From JAGWRI01 sp963728785 (GTDB lineage Bacteria > Gemmatimonadota > Gemmatimonadetes > Gemmatimonadales > Gemmatimonadaceae), in assembly GCA_963728785.1 (NCBI GenBank), contig CAVSKV010000002.1, positions 372,001-436,000 on the forward strand: DNA of 64,000 nucleotides, written 5' to 3'. Numbering within the stretch: position 1 is the stretch's first letter; the number at the start of each line of letters is the position of its first letter. A program made the position numbers and the translations under genes. Under the pieces are notes generated by a model that saw only the letters and a list, made by a program, of their open reading frames with translations, made no database searches and was not told where the DNA came from. This document shows, in pieces, positions 29,927 through 38,843 of the stretch.

Positions 29927-30533
29927 CGTGCCTCCGCGCGATCATGATTCCGAACGTGATGTGAAGACCGCCGAACCCGGCGATCAGCAACGCCGTGCCC
30001 CACGCCGGCGGCGCGAACAGCGCCGCCGCGCCGAGCGCGACGAACCCCATCCCCATCACTGGCACGATCCGAACCGAAAAGGCGCCGGCTGCAATCACGC
30101 CGGCTCCGTACAACAGCATCCACACTCCCGGCAGCATCGCCTCAAGCCCGTGCAGCACGCAGGCCGCGGTGAGCATCCCGCCCACCAGCATCGCCGGCGC
30201 GAACGCCAGCACCAGCTTCCTGCCGGGTCCCGACAACACCGGCACGTTGGCCGCACGCGCCTTGTGGGACGTGGCCCAGGCCGAGATGGTGCCCGCCAGC
30301 AGGGCCTCGCCCAGCCACACCGCTACCCACCGCACCGGCGACGGCTGGCGCGCGGCGACCGCCGCCGCGATCACCGCACTCACACCGATGATGATCTCGC
30401 CCCATCCCGACACGGCCGTGAACGTCCCGGCGCGCTCCATCGTTTCACGGATGAACCGCAGGTTGTCCATCGCCCGGGCGTGCATTTGGGGCGGATCGGC
30501 CGGCTGCGGCCGCGGTGGCGCCGAGATAGGCAT
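29919..30533 (-). CDS. Multi-pass membrane protein of unknown function
   Basis: A 204-residue integral membrane protein with about six hydrophobic segments (for example VSGWGEIIIGVSAVIAAAVAA, AMLVGGMLTAACVLHGLEAM and ALLIAGFGGLHITFGIMIA). No catalytic motif is recognised. It is encoded just upstream of, and overlapping, the wHTH regulator. The start at 30533 is the first of several possibilities; an internal ATG at residue 16 or 22 could serve. Confidence 0.7.
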   Translation of the reverse strand: MPISAPPRPQPADPPQMHARAMDNLRFIRETMERAGTFTAVSGWGEIIIGVSAVIAAAVAARQPSPVRWVAVWLGEALLAGTISAWATSHKARAANVPVLSGPGRKLVLAFAPAMLVGGMLTAACVLHGLEAMLPGVWMLLYGAGVIAAGAFSVRIVPVMGMGFVALGAAALFAPPAWGTALLIAGFGGLHITFGIMIARRHGG

Positions 30534-30614
30534 GGAGGGGAATGATGGCGGGAGTTCGCGCTATTGGCAAGTACTTTGAACCGTAGAGTGAGCTTCGCGC
30601 TCGAAGTGGGAGGC

Positions 30615-30660
30615 AGTCCGAGAGTCGGTGAGTCCGACTGTCCGACTGTCCGACTGTCGC
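30615..30660. repeat. Second 8-bp tandem repeat array (ACTGTCCG-related)
   Basis: Units of GACTGTCC are repeated in the same form as those at 15.8 kb, with three consecutive exact copies at about 30634-30657. The array sits between divergent genes, 16 bp before the holB start, so it overlaps the likely promoter/leader region. No other feature explains it. Confidence 0.75.
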
Positions 30661-30675
30661 ACTATCTTCACTCCC

Positions 30676-31752
30676 GTGCCACTCATTCCCCTCTTCGGCC
30701 ACACCGCCCTTCGCCGGCGCTTCAATTCCGCGATCGACCGCGGCACCCTCCCGGCCAGTCTTCTCCTGCACGGGCCGGCCGGCGTGGGTAAGCAGCGCCT
30801 GGCGCTGTGGCTCGCCCAGCGCCTGCTCTGCGAGGGCCCGGCACCCCGCCCCTGCGGCGCGTGCCAGCAGTGCCGCTATGCCCTGGCCGGCACGCACCCC
30901 GACCTCCACTGGATCTTCCCGCGGCCCCGCCTCAAGAACGGTGACGCCTCGGCCGCCGACGTCGAGGCCGACTACGGTGACGCCATCGCCGAACGCCTCG
31001 AGACCCACGGGCTCTACGCGCCCCCGGGTGGCAACGAGGGCATTTTCGTCGCCACCGTCCGCGCCATCGTTCACGCCGCTGCCCTCGCGCCTGCCGTGGC
31101 CGCCCGCAAAGTGTTCGTGGTCGGCGACGCCGAGCGCATGGTCTCGCAGGAAGGCGCCGACCAGGCCGCCAACGCCTTTCTCAAGCTCCTCGAAGAGCCG
31201 CCGGCCAATACCAACATCGTACTCACGAGCAGCGAGCCGGGCGCTCTGCTCCCAACCATTCGTTCGCGTGTCATCGCGGTGCGCGTACCGGGCCTCTCCG
31301 ATTCCGACATGGCGGCCTTCCTCGACGACGAACGCGTGCGTGCCCACCTCGAGACGCTGTCGCTACCCCGCGATCGCGCCGACCTGCTGCGTCTGGCCAG
31401 CGGCGCGCCGGGTGCCCTGCTCGGCCAGCCGGCCATGGACGATGCGTTGGCCCGGGCCCGGCGCTTGCTCGAGGCGGCAGCCGGCAGCGATCGCGCGGCC
31501 CGCATCCAAGCCGCGTTCGTGCAGGGCAGTTCCGGCGCCCGGGGCGAATTCACCGACGCCCTCAACGCCCTCACCCTGCTGTTGCACGAGCGCGCCCGGG
31601 CCGCTGTGGCCATCGCCGATGAGGCCGCTGCGCTCGGCGCTTCGAGCGCCGCCCAAGCCGTGGAACGCGCCAAGCAACGCGCTGCCGGCAATGCCAATCC
31701 ACAGCTCGTGACCTACACCCTCATGCGCGAGTTGGAGGCGGCCCTCCGATGA
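30676..31752 (+). CDS. holB: DNA polymerase III delta' subunit
   Basis: Clamp-loader AAA+ subunit of 358 residues. The order is RFC-like: FGHTALRRRFNSAIDRG, Walker A HGPAGVGKQRLALWLA (Q in place of T/S after the lysine), a CGACQQCRYALAGTHPD zinc-binding segment with CxxCxxC-type Cys, then Walker B-like KVFVVGDAERMVSQEGADQAANAFLKLLEEPPANTNIVLTSSE, and arginine-finger-type SRVIAVRVP. GTG at 30676 is the start used. The stop overlaps moaC (ATGA). Confidence 0.88.
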   Translation: MPLIPLFGHTALRRRFNSAIDRGTLPASLLLHGPAGVGKQRLALWLAQRLLCEGPAPRPCGACQQCRYALAGTHPDLHWIFPRPRLKNGDASAADVEADYGDAIAERLETHGLYAPPGGNEGIFVATVRAIVHAAALAPAVAARKVFVVGDAERMVSQEGADQAANAFLKLLEEPPANTNIVLTSSEPGALLPTIRSRVIAVRVPGLSDSDMAAFLDDERVRAHLETLSLPRDRADLLRLASGAPGALLGQPAMDDALARARRLLEAAAGSDRAARIQAAFVQGSSGARGEFTDALNALTLLLHERARAAVAIADEAAALGASSAAQAVERAKQRAAGNANPQLVTYTLMRELEAALR

Positions 31753-32228
31753 CCGACCGGCTTTCCCACGTGGGACCCGACGGCGAAGCCCATATGGTGG
31801 ACGTGTCCGCCAAACCCGTCACGGTTCGCACGGCTCGCGCAGTGGGCTCCATTCGCATGGCCGCCGCCACCCTCGACGCCATCGAAGCGCACTCATTGAA
31901 GAAGGGTGACGTGCTCGCCGTGGCGCGCGTGGCCGGCATCATGGCCGCCAAGCGCACCGCTGAAGTCATCCCTCTCTGCCACCCCCTCCCTCTGGACGAC
32001 GTACAGGTTTCCCTGACGCCAGACCGGGCGCTGCCTGGCATCCGAGCCCAGGCCACCGCGCGGGCCACGGGCCGGACCGGGGTCGAAATGGAAGCCATCA
32101 TCGCCGTCTCGATTGCCCTCGTCACCGTGTACGACATGGCCAAGGCTATCGACCGCGAGATGACGATCGGCGAGGTCATGCTCCTGGAAAAAACAGGTGG
32201 ACAACGGGGGGATTGGACTCGAGGTTGA
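31749..32228 (+). CDS. moaC: Cyclic pyranopterin monophosphate synthase MoaC
   Basis: Second step of molybdopterin cofactor synthesis, 159 residues. The MoaC core is conserved: AHMVDVSAKPVTVRTARA, KKGDVLAVARVAGIMAAKRTAEVIPLCHPLPLDDVQV, GRTGVEMEAIIAVSIALVTVYDMAKAIDREMTIGEVMLLEKTGG. No other moa gene is in the window. The ATG overlaps holB (ATGA), an unusual but functional pairing for transcription only. Confidence 0.95.
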   Translation: MTDRLSHVGPDGEAHMVDVSAKPVTVRTARAVGSIRMAAATLDAIEAHSLKKGDVLAVARVAGIMAAKRTAEVIPLCHPLPLDDVQVSLTPDRALPGIRAQATARATGRTGVEMEAIIAVSIALVTVYDMAKAIDREMTIGEVMLLEKTGGQRGDWTRG

Positions 32229-32307
32229 TGCCGGGCCCGCCGTGGCTTATTGTCCAGAAGAGCCCATAGGGGTCCTGTGACCTTAACTTATTGCTATTAA
32301 AACACTT

Positions 32308-33012
32308 ATGCGTGACCTGTCTGGTACCTACGCACGCCGGGGAGACGCCGTCCGACGGAAACGCCGGGCGAAACGTTTGCTCGCGATCGTATGCACCGGA
32401 GCGGCCGCAGCGGTACTCCTGGTGCTGTATCCGTCCCCTGCGGCCGAGGTCGCTCAGGCGGCCGTGGTGGCGGGTCGGGACTCCTCCGCCCCCGTCAGCG
32501 AGGCGGACGCCCTTCGTGCCCAGTTGGCTGAGTCCCGCGGGAAGGTGACCAACCTCCAGGCCCAGCTGCTTCGGGCCAACCTGGTCATCGGCTACTCGAC
32601 GCGGTATGCCATCTCCGCCGACCTTGCCGGCAAAGTGTACGATGCCGCGATCAGCGAGAGCGTGGACCCTGAGCTCGCGTTCCGGCTGGTCAAGCTCGAG
32701 AGCGATTTCAACGCGCGCGCCGAGAGCCCGGCCGGCGCCATCGGCCTGACGCAGCTCATGCCCGCCACGGCGCGGTTCTATCAGAAGGGGCTGCGGGCCG
32801 AGCAGCTGTATGACGCCGACCTCAACCTGCACATCGGCTTCCGCTATCTGCACTCGCTGGTCGAGCAGTACGGCCAGGTGGATACGGCGTTGCTGGTGTA
32901 CAATGGCGGCGAGATGGCGGCGTCCACCGCGCGGGCCGAGGGCAAAAGTTCGTCCAACGGCTATACCAGGATCCTGATGAGGGGCTACAAGGGCCCGGGC
33001 ATCATCGACTGA
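32308..33012 (+). CDS. Membrane-anchored lytic transglycosylase (SLT domain)
   Basis: A 234-residue protein with an N-terminal transmembrane anchor (about residues 24-42), a short coiled coil, and a C-terminal SLT domain. The catalytic Glu lies in RLVKLESDFNARAESPAGAIGLTQLMPATARFY, followed by DLNLHIGFRYLHSLVEQYG and LLVYNGGE. It would cleave the glycan strands of peptidoglycan on the periplasmic side. No clear ribosome-binding site precedes the ATG, whose leader is unusually AT-rich. The 3' end overlaps the convergent transglycosylase gene by 11 bp. Confidence 0.88.
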   Translation: MRDLSGTYARRGDAVRRKRRAKRLLAIVCTGAAAAVLLVLYPSPAAEVAQAAVVAGRDSSAPVSEADALRAQLAESRGKVTNLQAQLLRANLVIGYSTRYAISADLAGKVYDAAISESVDPELAFRLVKLESDFNARAESPAGAIGLTQLMPATARFYQKGLRAEQLYDADLNLHIGFRYLHSLVEQYGQVDTALLVYNGGEMAASTARAEGKSSSNGYTRILMRGYKGPGIID

Positions 33013-34474
33013 TCCGCAGCTTCTGCCCGATGCGGATGGTGTCGTGGCGGAGCCCGTTGAGCGCTTTGATGCGTGCCACCGTGGTGTGGTACTTTGCCGC
33101 GAGGCCGCTGAGCGTCTCGCCCTTGCGAACCACGTGCAGCCCGTCCGCGAGGCCGTAGAGTTCGATGGATGGATTGGGCACGTCGCGCGCAGCGTCGGCC
33201 ACGACCCGGGTGGGCACCAGTACCGATTGATCCGGCGCCAGGCGCCCGCTCTTGTAGCGGCGCAGGCGGGGATTGAACTCTTCCAACTGGTGCTCCGTGA
33301 TGCCGTACTTCCGGGCGATCGTCGAGGCATACTGGCCCGGCTTCGCGTGCACGGTGCGGGCACCGACGCGCTCGGAATCGGGCAGTGCCGCTAAGCTGCT
33401 GTCGAACCGCGCTGCCGTGCCCGGCGGAATCCGCACGTCGATGGAGTCGCCCGGAGGGGCCATGCCGCGCAGGATCTGCGGATTGAGTTCCTGCAGGGCG
33501 GCCACGGTCGAGCGGCTGGCCGCGGCGATGGCGGCGAGCGGCGTGGCGGGCCCCACGCGGACCGAATCGTAGACGAACGACGACTCGGGCTGGATGTCGA
33601 GCCCGTAGCGCTTGGGATCCTTGGCCACGAGGGCGGCGGCGATCAACCGCGGTACGTATTCGCGCGTCTCGTTCCGCAGGTAGTCCTTGTCGGACAGCGC
33701 GAAGTACAGATCGTCGCCCTGAGTGTCCTGAAAGGCGTCGGCGTAGCGCGTGAGCCCGCGCTGGATGCGTCCCGGGCCGCCGTCGTACGCCGCGGCAGCC
33801 AGGTAGAGCGAGCCGAACTGATCGCGCAGCTCCTTGAGGAACTTGGCGGCCGCCATGGTGGACCTGACCGGATCGCGGCGTTCGTCGATCCACCAATCCA
33901 CGCGCAGCCCCTCACCGCGTGCCGTCCCGGTCATGAACTGCCACATGCCCACAGCCGCCGCTTTCGAGTACGCGTTGGGGTCGTAGCCGCTCTCGATCAA
34001 TCCCAGGTAATACATGTCCTCGGGAAGGCCGGCAGCGCGGAACTGGGCGCGGATCATCCCCTCGTAGCGGGTGCCGCGCTCGATCTGCTGCGTCACGTGC
34101 TCCTTCGAAGGCCCGGTGAACACGGCGAGGTAGCGTTGCACCCGCTCGCGCGTTTCGTACGACCGCACGTCGATATCCCAACTGGGGCTCGCCGAATCGG
34201 CGGCCACGGCGGAGTCGCCGAACACGCTCGAGGCGCAGGCCGCGACGTCGCGGGCGCTCACGGCGCCCGAATCGGCGGCGGCGCATACGGAATCGGCGGC
34301 GGCCGCTCGGCTGGAATCGGCAGCGCCGGCGCGAGCCCCTGCCGGCGCGGCGGGGGGCACGGGCGCCGCGGTCGGCGCTGGGGCGGTCGGGACGGGCGCG
34401 ACGACAGGCGCCAAGCGCGGTGCGCAGGCGGCCAGCGCGCACACCGCGAGGAGTGCGGAGGCTGTGCGGTTCAC
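33002..34474 (-). CDS. Lipoprotein lytic transglycosylase with two LysM domains (MltD-like)
   Basis: A 490-residue precursor with lipobox CALAAC, an Ala/Pro/Ser-rich low-complexity linker, an SLT domain (RAAGLPEDMYYLGLIESGYDPNAYSKAAAVGMWQFMTGTARGEGL, with catalytic Glu in LIESGYDP) and C-terminal LysM modules (AKPGQYASTIARKYGITEHQLEEFNPRL and LHVVRKGETLSGLAAKYHTTVARIKALNGLRHDTIRIGQKLRI). These features match MltD: a murein hydrolase anchored by its lipid and bound to glycan by LysM. An extra LysM-like segment (PATPLAAIAAASRSTVAALQELNPQI) lies before them. Confidence 0.92.
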   Translation of the reverse strand: MNRTASALLAVCALAACAPRLAPVVAPVPTAPAPTAAPVPPAAPAGARAGAADSSRAAAADSVCAAADSGAVSARDVAACASSVFGDSAVAADSASPSWDIDVRSYETRERVQRYLAVFTGPSKEHVTQQIERGTRYEGMIRAQFRAAGLPEDMYYLGLIESGYDPNAYSKAAAVGMWQFMTGTARGEGLRVDWWIDERRDPVRSTMAAAKFLKELRDQFGSLYLAAAAYDGGPGRIQRGLTRYADAFQDTQGDDLYFALSDKDYLRNETREYVPRLIAAALVAKDPKRYGLDIQPESSFVYDSVRVGPATPLAAIAAASRSTVAALQELNPQILRGMAPPGDSIDVRIPPGTAARFDSSLAALPDSERVGARTVHAKPGQYASTIARKYGITEHQLEEFNPRLRRYKSGRLAPDQSVLVPTRVVADAARDVPNPSIELYGLADGLHVVRKGETLSGLAAKYHTTVARIKALNGLRHDTIRIGQKLRISR

Positions 34475-34542
34475 CCATCCACTATATCGGCCGGGCCTCC
34501 CGAGGTCTAGCTCCGACCGCGCGAAACCGTAGATTGCCTGTC

Positions 34543-34998
34543 ATGATCGTCGCCATCGGCATGGACCACGGTGGATTCGGCCTCAGGGAGCGCGTCCTAC
34601 GCGCGGTGGTCGCACTCGGACACGAGGTGCACGATTGTGGGGCCGTGACGCTCGATCCCGGCGACGACTACCCGGACTATGCCGAGCTCGTGGCGGACGC
34701 CATCACCACCGGCCGCGCCGAACGGGGCGTGTTGATCTGCGGGAGCGGCGTGGGAATCTCAGTGGCAGCGAATCGCTTTCCCGGCGTGCGTGCCGCGGTC
34801 TGCCACGACACCTACTCGGCGCGCCAGGGCGTGGAGGACGACGCCATGAACGTGCTCTGCCTGGGTGGCCGGGTGATAGGCCCCGAACTGGCCGCCGAAC
34901 TGGTGGCGGCATTCCTGGGCGCGCAATTCAAGCACTTCGAGCGCTACGAGCGACGGCTCCGGAAGGTGCAGCGCTTCGAATCGTGGCCAGCTAAGTAG
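34543..34998 (+). CDS. rpiB: Ribose-5-phosphate isomerase B (RpiB/LacAB family)
   Basis: A 151-residue sugar-phosphate isomerase. MIVAIGMDHGGFGLRERV, CGAVTLDPGDDYPDYAELVADAI, RGVLICGSGVGISVAANRFPGVRAAVCHD (active-site Cys and anion hole) and ARQGVEDDAMNVLCLGGRVIG are all typical. It interconverts ribose-5-P and ribulose-5-P, possibly also allose-6-P. The start is at 34543; a longer open frame upstream lacks the family start. It ends 8 bp inside the convergent Fe-S gene. Confidence 0.93.
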   Translation: MIVAIGMDHGGFGLRERVLRAVVALGHEVHDCGAVTLDPGDDYPDYAELVADAITTGRAERGVLICGSGVGISVAANRFPGVRAAVCHDTYSARQGVEDDAMNVLCLGGRVIGPELAAELVAAFLGAQFKHFERYERRLRKVQRFESWPAK

Positions 34999-35257
34999 GA
35001 AGGCGCTCGATCCGCGTGTACCGCAGGGCACCGCTCGGGCACCGGTCGACGGCGGCGGCAATCTCGTCGGCGTCTGCCTGATCGACGTGTACCCACGGCC
35101 GTGAGCGCGGGCGGAACACACGGCCCAACGTGCGCGCGCAGATACCCGAATGCTGGCAGATGGCCGGCTCCCAGTGCACGACGATGCCGTCGCCGCTGTA
35201 GTCGCGCTTGCCTTCGGCATGGCGGGCTTCGGCCGCCTCTCGATCGTCGGTCGCCAT
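34991..35257 (-). CDS. Single-cluster (4Fe-4S) protein, YjdI/Fer4_19 type
   Basis: An 88-residue protein. Iron-sulfur ligands appear as CQHSGIC (C-x5-C) in the middle and CPSGAL near the end, with the IVVHWEPAICQHSGIC and VHVDQADADEIAAAVDRCPSGALRY pattern of the YjdI family. It probably carries one cluster for electron transfer; no partner is nearby. Overlaps rpiB at its 3' end. Confidence 0.82.
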   Translation of the reverse strand: MATDDREAAEARHAEGKRDYSGDGIVVHWEPAICQHSGICARTLGRVFRPRSRPWVHVDQADADEIAAAVDRCPSGALRYTRIERLPT

Positions 35258-35424
35258 CGGTCATCCTCCTGCGTGGCCGGACCCGGACGCGTGTCCGTCA
35301 GGTTGGAAGGTATCCTTCGTGGCAAGGGGGTGCCCGTACGTGCGGGGCGCCGCGAACCGGGTGCTCGCATGGCGGGCTCGCGGTACCGCTGGTAGAATGG
35401 ACTCCGCCCTTACCCGCCCTTCCC

Positions 35425-35934
35425 ATGACTACCGCAGAACTGATCGGGGCCATCCTCACGCGCGATTTGCGCGCCGTCAAGCGCGAACTCGAAGCCTACC
35501 CCTCGGAGGCCGATGTCTGGCGCCTGACCTCGTCCATTCCGAACTCGGCCGGGACGCTCGCCCTTCACCTGGCCGGCAACATCCGCCACTTCGTGGGCGG
35601 CGTGCTCGGCGGCACCGGTTACGTGCGCGACCGCAAGGCGGAATTCGCCGATCGCGACGTGCCGCGCGCCGAGTTGCTACGCCGGCTCGACGCCGCGATC
35701 GCCGACGTCGGCTCGACGATGGCGAAGCTCACCGATGCGCAGATGGCGGTGACCTTCCCGGAGCCGGTGGCCGGCAAGCTCGTGGCGACGACGGACATGC
35801 TCATCCACCTGGCCGTGCATCTCACGTTTCACCTGGGCCAGATCGACTACCACCGGCGGCTCGTGGCCGGCAACGCCGCGTCGGTAGGAGCCGTATCTCC
35901 TGCTGAGCTTCGTTCCGCCACACCTGCACCATAG
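35425..35934 (+). CDS. DinB-fold protein
   Basis: A 169-residue four-helix-bundle protein of the DinB superfamily. The presumed metal ligands are His in LALHLAGNIRHF, and in HLAVHLTFHLGQIDYHRRL. Family members are metal-dependent, several acting as thiol (bacillithiol or mycothiol) S-transferases; the substrate here is unknown. It lies 19 bp upstream of the amidohydrolase gene. Confidence 0.8.
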   Translation: MTTAELIGAILTRDLRAVKRELEAYPSEADVWRLTSSIPNSAGTLALHLAGNIRHFVGGVLGGTGYVRDRKAEFADRDVPRAELLRRLDAAIADVGSTMAKLTDAQMAVTFPEPVAGKLVATTDMLIHLAVHLTFHLGQIDYHRRLVAGNAASVGAVSPAELRSATPAP

Positions 35935-35953
35935 CCGCTTCGGGAAGGGTCCC

Positions 35954-37507
35954 ATGCTTCGCGGATTCCGCGCGTTTCACGTCTCCTCCGTCATTCCTTT
36001 GATCTTCGTCGCGATGACGACTGTCCCTGCCGCCGCCCAGAACACACCGATCACGATCCGGGCGGATCGCATCCTCGACGGCCGCGGGAACACCATCGAT
36101 CAGGACGTCACGATCACGATCTTCAACGGCCGCATCGTCGCCGTCGGTTCCCAGGCCCTGGGCCGCGGCCGCTTCGGGGGACGGGGCCCCACCACGCCCA
36201 CGTACGACCTCACCGGGCTCACGATTCTGCCGGGACTCATCGACTCGCACGCCCACATCGCCTGGTACTTCGACGCGGCGGGCCGGCTGCATACGGCCAG
36301 CGACGGCGATACCCCCGACCAGGTGGCGGTCGCGATGCGGGATAACGCGCTCGCCACGTTGCTCGGCGGCGTGACCACCGTGCAGAGTCCGGGAGATCCC
36401 CGGGACCAGCCGTTGCGCAACGCCATCGCCCGTGGAGACGTTCCCGGCCCGGATATCCTCACGTCGTTGCAACCGTTCGAGAACCCGCGCCTGTCACCCG
36501 ATTCCCTGCGCACCCTCGTGCGCCAGCACAAGGCGCAGGACGCGGACTTCATCAAGATCTTCGCCTCGGCGAGCATCCGCGACGGCGGCAAGCAGACGAT
36601 GAGCGACGCGCAGCTGCAGGCCCTGTGCGGCGAGGCCAAGGCGGTGGGACTGCGCACGCTGGTGCACGCCCACAGCTCGGCGAGCGTCGAAGCGGCCGTC
36701 AATGCGGGCTGCACCCAGATCGAGCACGGGATCTTCGCCACCGACTCCGATCTCAAGCTGATGGCCGACCGCGGCGTGTACTTCGATCCGCAGTGCAGCC
36801 TGGTGTTCCGCAACTACCTCCAGAACCGTCAGAAGTACGAGGGCATCGGCAACTACAACGAGGCGGGCTTTGCCGCCATGCAGAAGGTGCTGCAGCCGGC
36901 GGTGGAGCTGTTCAAGCGCGCGCTGGCGACGCCGAACCTCAAGGTGGTGTTCGGCACCGACGCCGTGGCCGGCTCCCACGGGCGCAACGTGGACGAACTG
37001 ATCTGCCGCGTGCGCCAGGCCGGCCAGGAGCCGATGGCCGCGATCATCTCGGCCACTTCGCTGGCAGCGCAGGCGATGGGAATGGGAGAGTCGATCGGCA
37101 CGATCGCGCCGGGATATCAGGCCGACCTCATCGCCGTACGCGGCGACCCGTCGGTGGACATCACCGCTCTCAGCCGCGTGGAATTCGTGATGAAGGGCGG
37201 CAAGGTGTACCGCGATCTCGTGCACGCGGCGCCTCCCGATTCCCAGGCGGTGATCGCGCGCTGGCTGGGGATGACCGGACCCGACGTGCCGGTGAGCCTG
37301 GATTTCGGATCGGGCGGCGCCGTGCAGGTGGTCGCCGAACCCGGCCAGAGCCCCACCGCCGCACGCTACGCCTTCTCCGCCGACCACGAGGTCGCCATCA
37401 CGTTCGCCGACAGCACGGTGAAGACGTACCGCTTCTTGATCGACGGGCCCCTGTTGACCCTCGACGAGGATGCCGGCCCGCGCTTCATCTTCCGCCGCGC
37501 GCCTTGA
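35954..37507 (+). CDS. Secreted amidohydrolase (imidazolonepropionase-like family)
   Basis: A 517-residue enzyme with a signal peptide (about residues 1-29, ending PAAAQN). The amidohydrolase TIM barrel has LIDSHAHIAWYFD (HxH), DFIKIFASASIRDGG (a Lys that could be carboxylated), LVHAHSSASVEAAVNAGCTQIEHGIFATD (two His), and VVFGTDAVAGSHGRN (catalytic Asp). A beta-rich ~95-residue C-terminal extension follows the barrel. Gemmatimonads and many soil bacteria encode numerous such secreted enzymes, acting on cyclic amides or peptides; the substrate is unknown. Confidence 0.85.
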   Translation: MLRGFRAFHVSSVIPLIFVAMTTVPAAAQNTPITIRADRILDGRGNTIDQDVTITIFNGRIVAVGSQALGRGRFGGRGPTTPTYDLTGLTILPGLIDSHAHIAWYFDAAGRLHTASDGDTPDQVAVAMRDNALATLLGGVTTVQSPGDPRDQPLRNAIARGDVPGPDILTSLQPFENPRLSPDSLRTLVRQHKAQDADFIKIFASASIRDGGKQTMSDAQLQALCGEAKAVGLRTLVHAHSSASVEAAVNAGCTQIEHGIFATDSDLKLMADRGVYFDPQCSLVFRNYLQNRQKYEGIGNYNEAGFAAMQKVLQPAVELFKRALATPNLKVVFGTDAVAGSHGRNVDELICRVRQAGQEPMAAIISATSLAAQAMGMGESIGTIAPGYQADLIAVRGDPSVDITALSRVEFVMKGGKVYRDLVHAAPPDSQAVIARWLGMTGPDVPVSLDFGSGGAVQVVAEPGQSPTAARYAFSADHEVAITFADSTVKTYRFLIDGPLLTLDEDAGPRFIFRRAP

Positions 37508-37634
37508 GCGCCGTCGCGCGGCGCGCCGACTGACGCATTCGCGCTCACCGGCGCCGGGTGTATCTTTGCGAAAGGGCGTGGTGCCCGGCACCCCGCTTGC
37601 AGTTGGCACGGGACTCCAATCAGGGGAGCATGTC

Positions 37635-37919
37635 ATGTCTGCCGACGAAGGCGGGGGTCCGCTCCACCTTTCGATGAACGACGCCATGACTCTCGTCCGC
37701 TACGCGGTGAGCCTGGAGGGGGCCTCGGAACACGAAGCCAGGTCGCACGAACATACGGCCGGCATCCGCCATCTCGCGCGGCGCATCCAGAACGAAGCGA
37801 CGACGGGAGCGCACGGCAAGTACACCGCCGCCGATGTAGCGCTGGTGGAATCGCTGGCCCCTTCACTCGGCGCAGCGGGCGACCGTATCGCCGCGGCCCT
37901 GCGCAGTCGAGTCGCCTGA
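37635..37919 (+). CDS. Hypothetical protein, 94 aa
   Basis: A small helical protein (MSADEGGGPLHLSMNDAMTLV... and RIQNEATTGAHGKYTAADVALVESLAPSLGAAGDRIAAALRSR). The GGGGAG-type ribosome-binding site lies 6 nt before the ATG at 37635, better supported than the longer frame from 37470. No domain is recognised. It lies 33 bp upstream of the CopD-like gene on the same strand. Confidence 0.6.
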   Translation: MSADEGGGPLHLSMNDAMTLVRYAVSLEGASEHEARSHEHTAGIRHLARRIQNEATTGAHGKYTAADVALVESLAPSLGAAGDRIAAALRSRVA

Positions 37920-37952
37920 GCGCACGCTTCCCTCACACCGATTTCCAACACG

Positions 37953-38837
37953 ATGAACCTGACCGACCCGCTTCGCGAGCTGCTCGGATTTCTGGGCACG
38001 TACCTGTCCGTGGGCGTCGTGGCCCTCCGCTACGGCGTGCTCGGCCCGGCGCTCGGGCGCGCCGGCGGCGAACCGGTGCGCGGATGGCTGTTCCGTGACG
38101 CCGGCCGACGCGCGTCCGGTGTAGGGCTCGCCGGCGCACTGCTCGCAATAGGGCTTGCCATTGCCGCCGCGTACCGCGTGGCGGCCACGCGCCATCTGCC
38201 CGTGGTCGAGGTTCTCACGGCGGGACAGGCCGAGGGCGCGGTGCGGCTCGTGTGCTATGCCGTGGCCATCGTGGGGTTCGGCCTCGTGCTGGTGGGCTTG
38301 CAATCGGGGTGGCCGCTGGCGGCGATCGGCGCCCTGGGTGGAGCGCTGGTCAACGTGCTGAGCCTGCGCTGGACCAGCATGGTGAACCCGGTGCACGTGT
38401 TGGCCGGGTCGCTGTGGATCGGCACGCTGTTCGTGCTGGTGACGATCGCCATTCCAACCGTACTCGCCGGGTCGCAGACCGCCGGCGACAAGGCGCGAAC
38501 GGTGGCCGACATGGTGAACGCATTCTCGCCCATGGCGCTCACCGCGGTGTCGGTGCTCGTGCTGTCGGGGGTGGTCACGGCCGTGCGCCATCTCAAGTTC
38601 GTGGCAGCGCTCTGGACCACCAGCTACGGCCTGACGCTCATCTGCAAGCTGTGCGTGGTGGCCGTGGTGTTGGGACTCGGCGCGTGGAATTGGCGCCGTG
38701 TGAAGCCCGCGCTGGGCACCCCCGAAGAGTCCGACCGGCTGCGCCGCTCGGCCACGCGCGAGTTGGCGTTCGCGAGCCTCGTGCTCATCATCACGTCGGT
38801 GCTGGTGAGCCTGCCCTCGCCCAAGTTGCCCAAGTAG
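37953..38837 (+). CDS. CopD-like multi-pass membrane protein
   Basis: A 294-residue protein with about eight transmembrane helices. The VNPVHVLAGSLWIGTLFVL motif, the FSPMALTAVSVLVLSGVV segment and KLCVVAVVLGLGAWNWRRVKP are shared with CopD-type copper import proteins and related cytochrome-like membrane domains. His residues in the helices could bind copper. Copper transport is inferred from family only; no CopC partner is nearby. Confidence 0.75.
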   Translation: MNLTDPLRELLGFLGTYLSVGVVALRYGVLGPALGRAGGEPVRGWLFRDAGRRASGVGLAGALLAIGLAIAAAYRVAATRHLPVVEVLTAGQAEGAVRLVCYAVAIVGFGLVLVGLQSGWPLAAIGALGGALVNVLSLRWTSMVNPVHVLAGSLWIGTLFVLVTIAIPTVLAGSQTAGDKARTVADMVNAFSPMALTAVSVLVLSGVVTAVRHLKFVAALWTTSYGLTLICKLCVVAVVLGLGAWNWRRVKPALGTPEESDRLRRSATRELAFASLVLIITSVLVSLPSPKLPK

Positions 38838-38843
38838 TTCCGT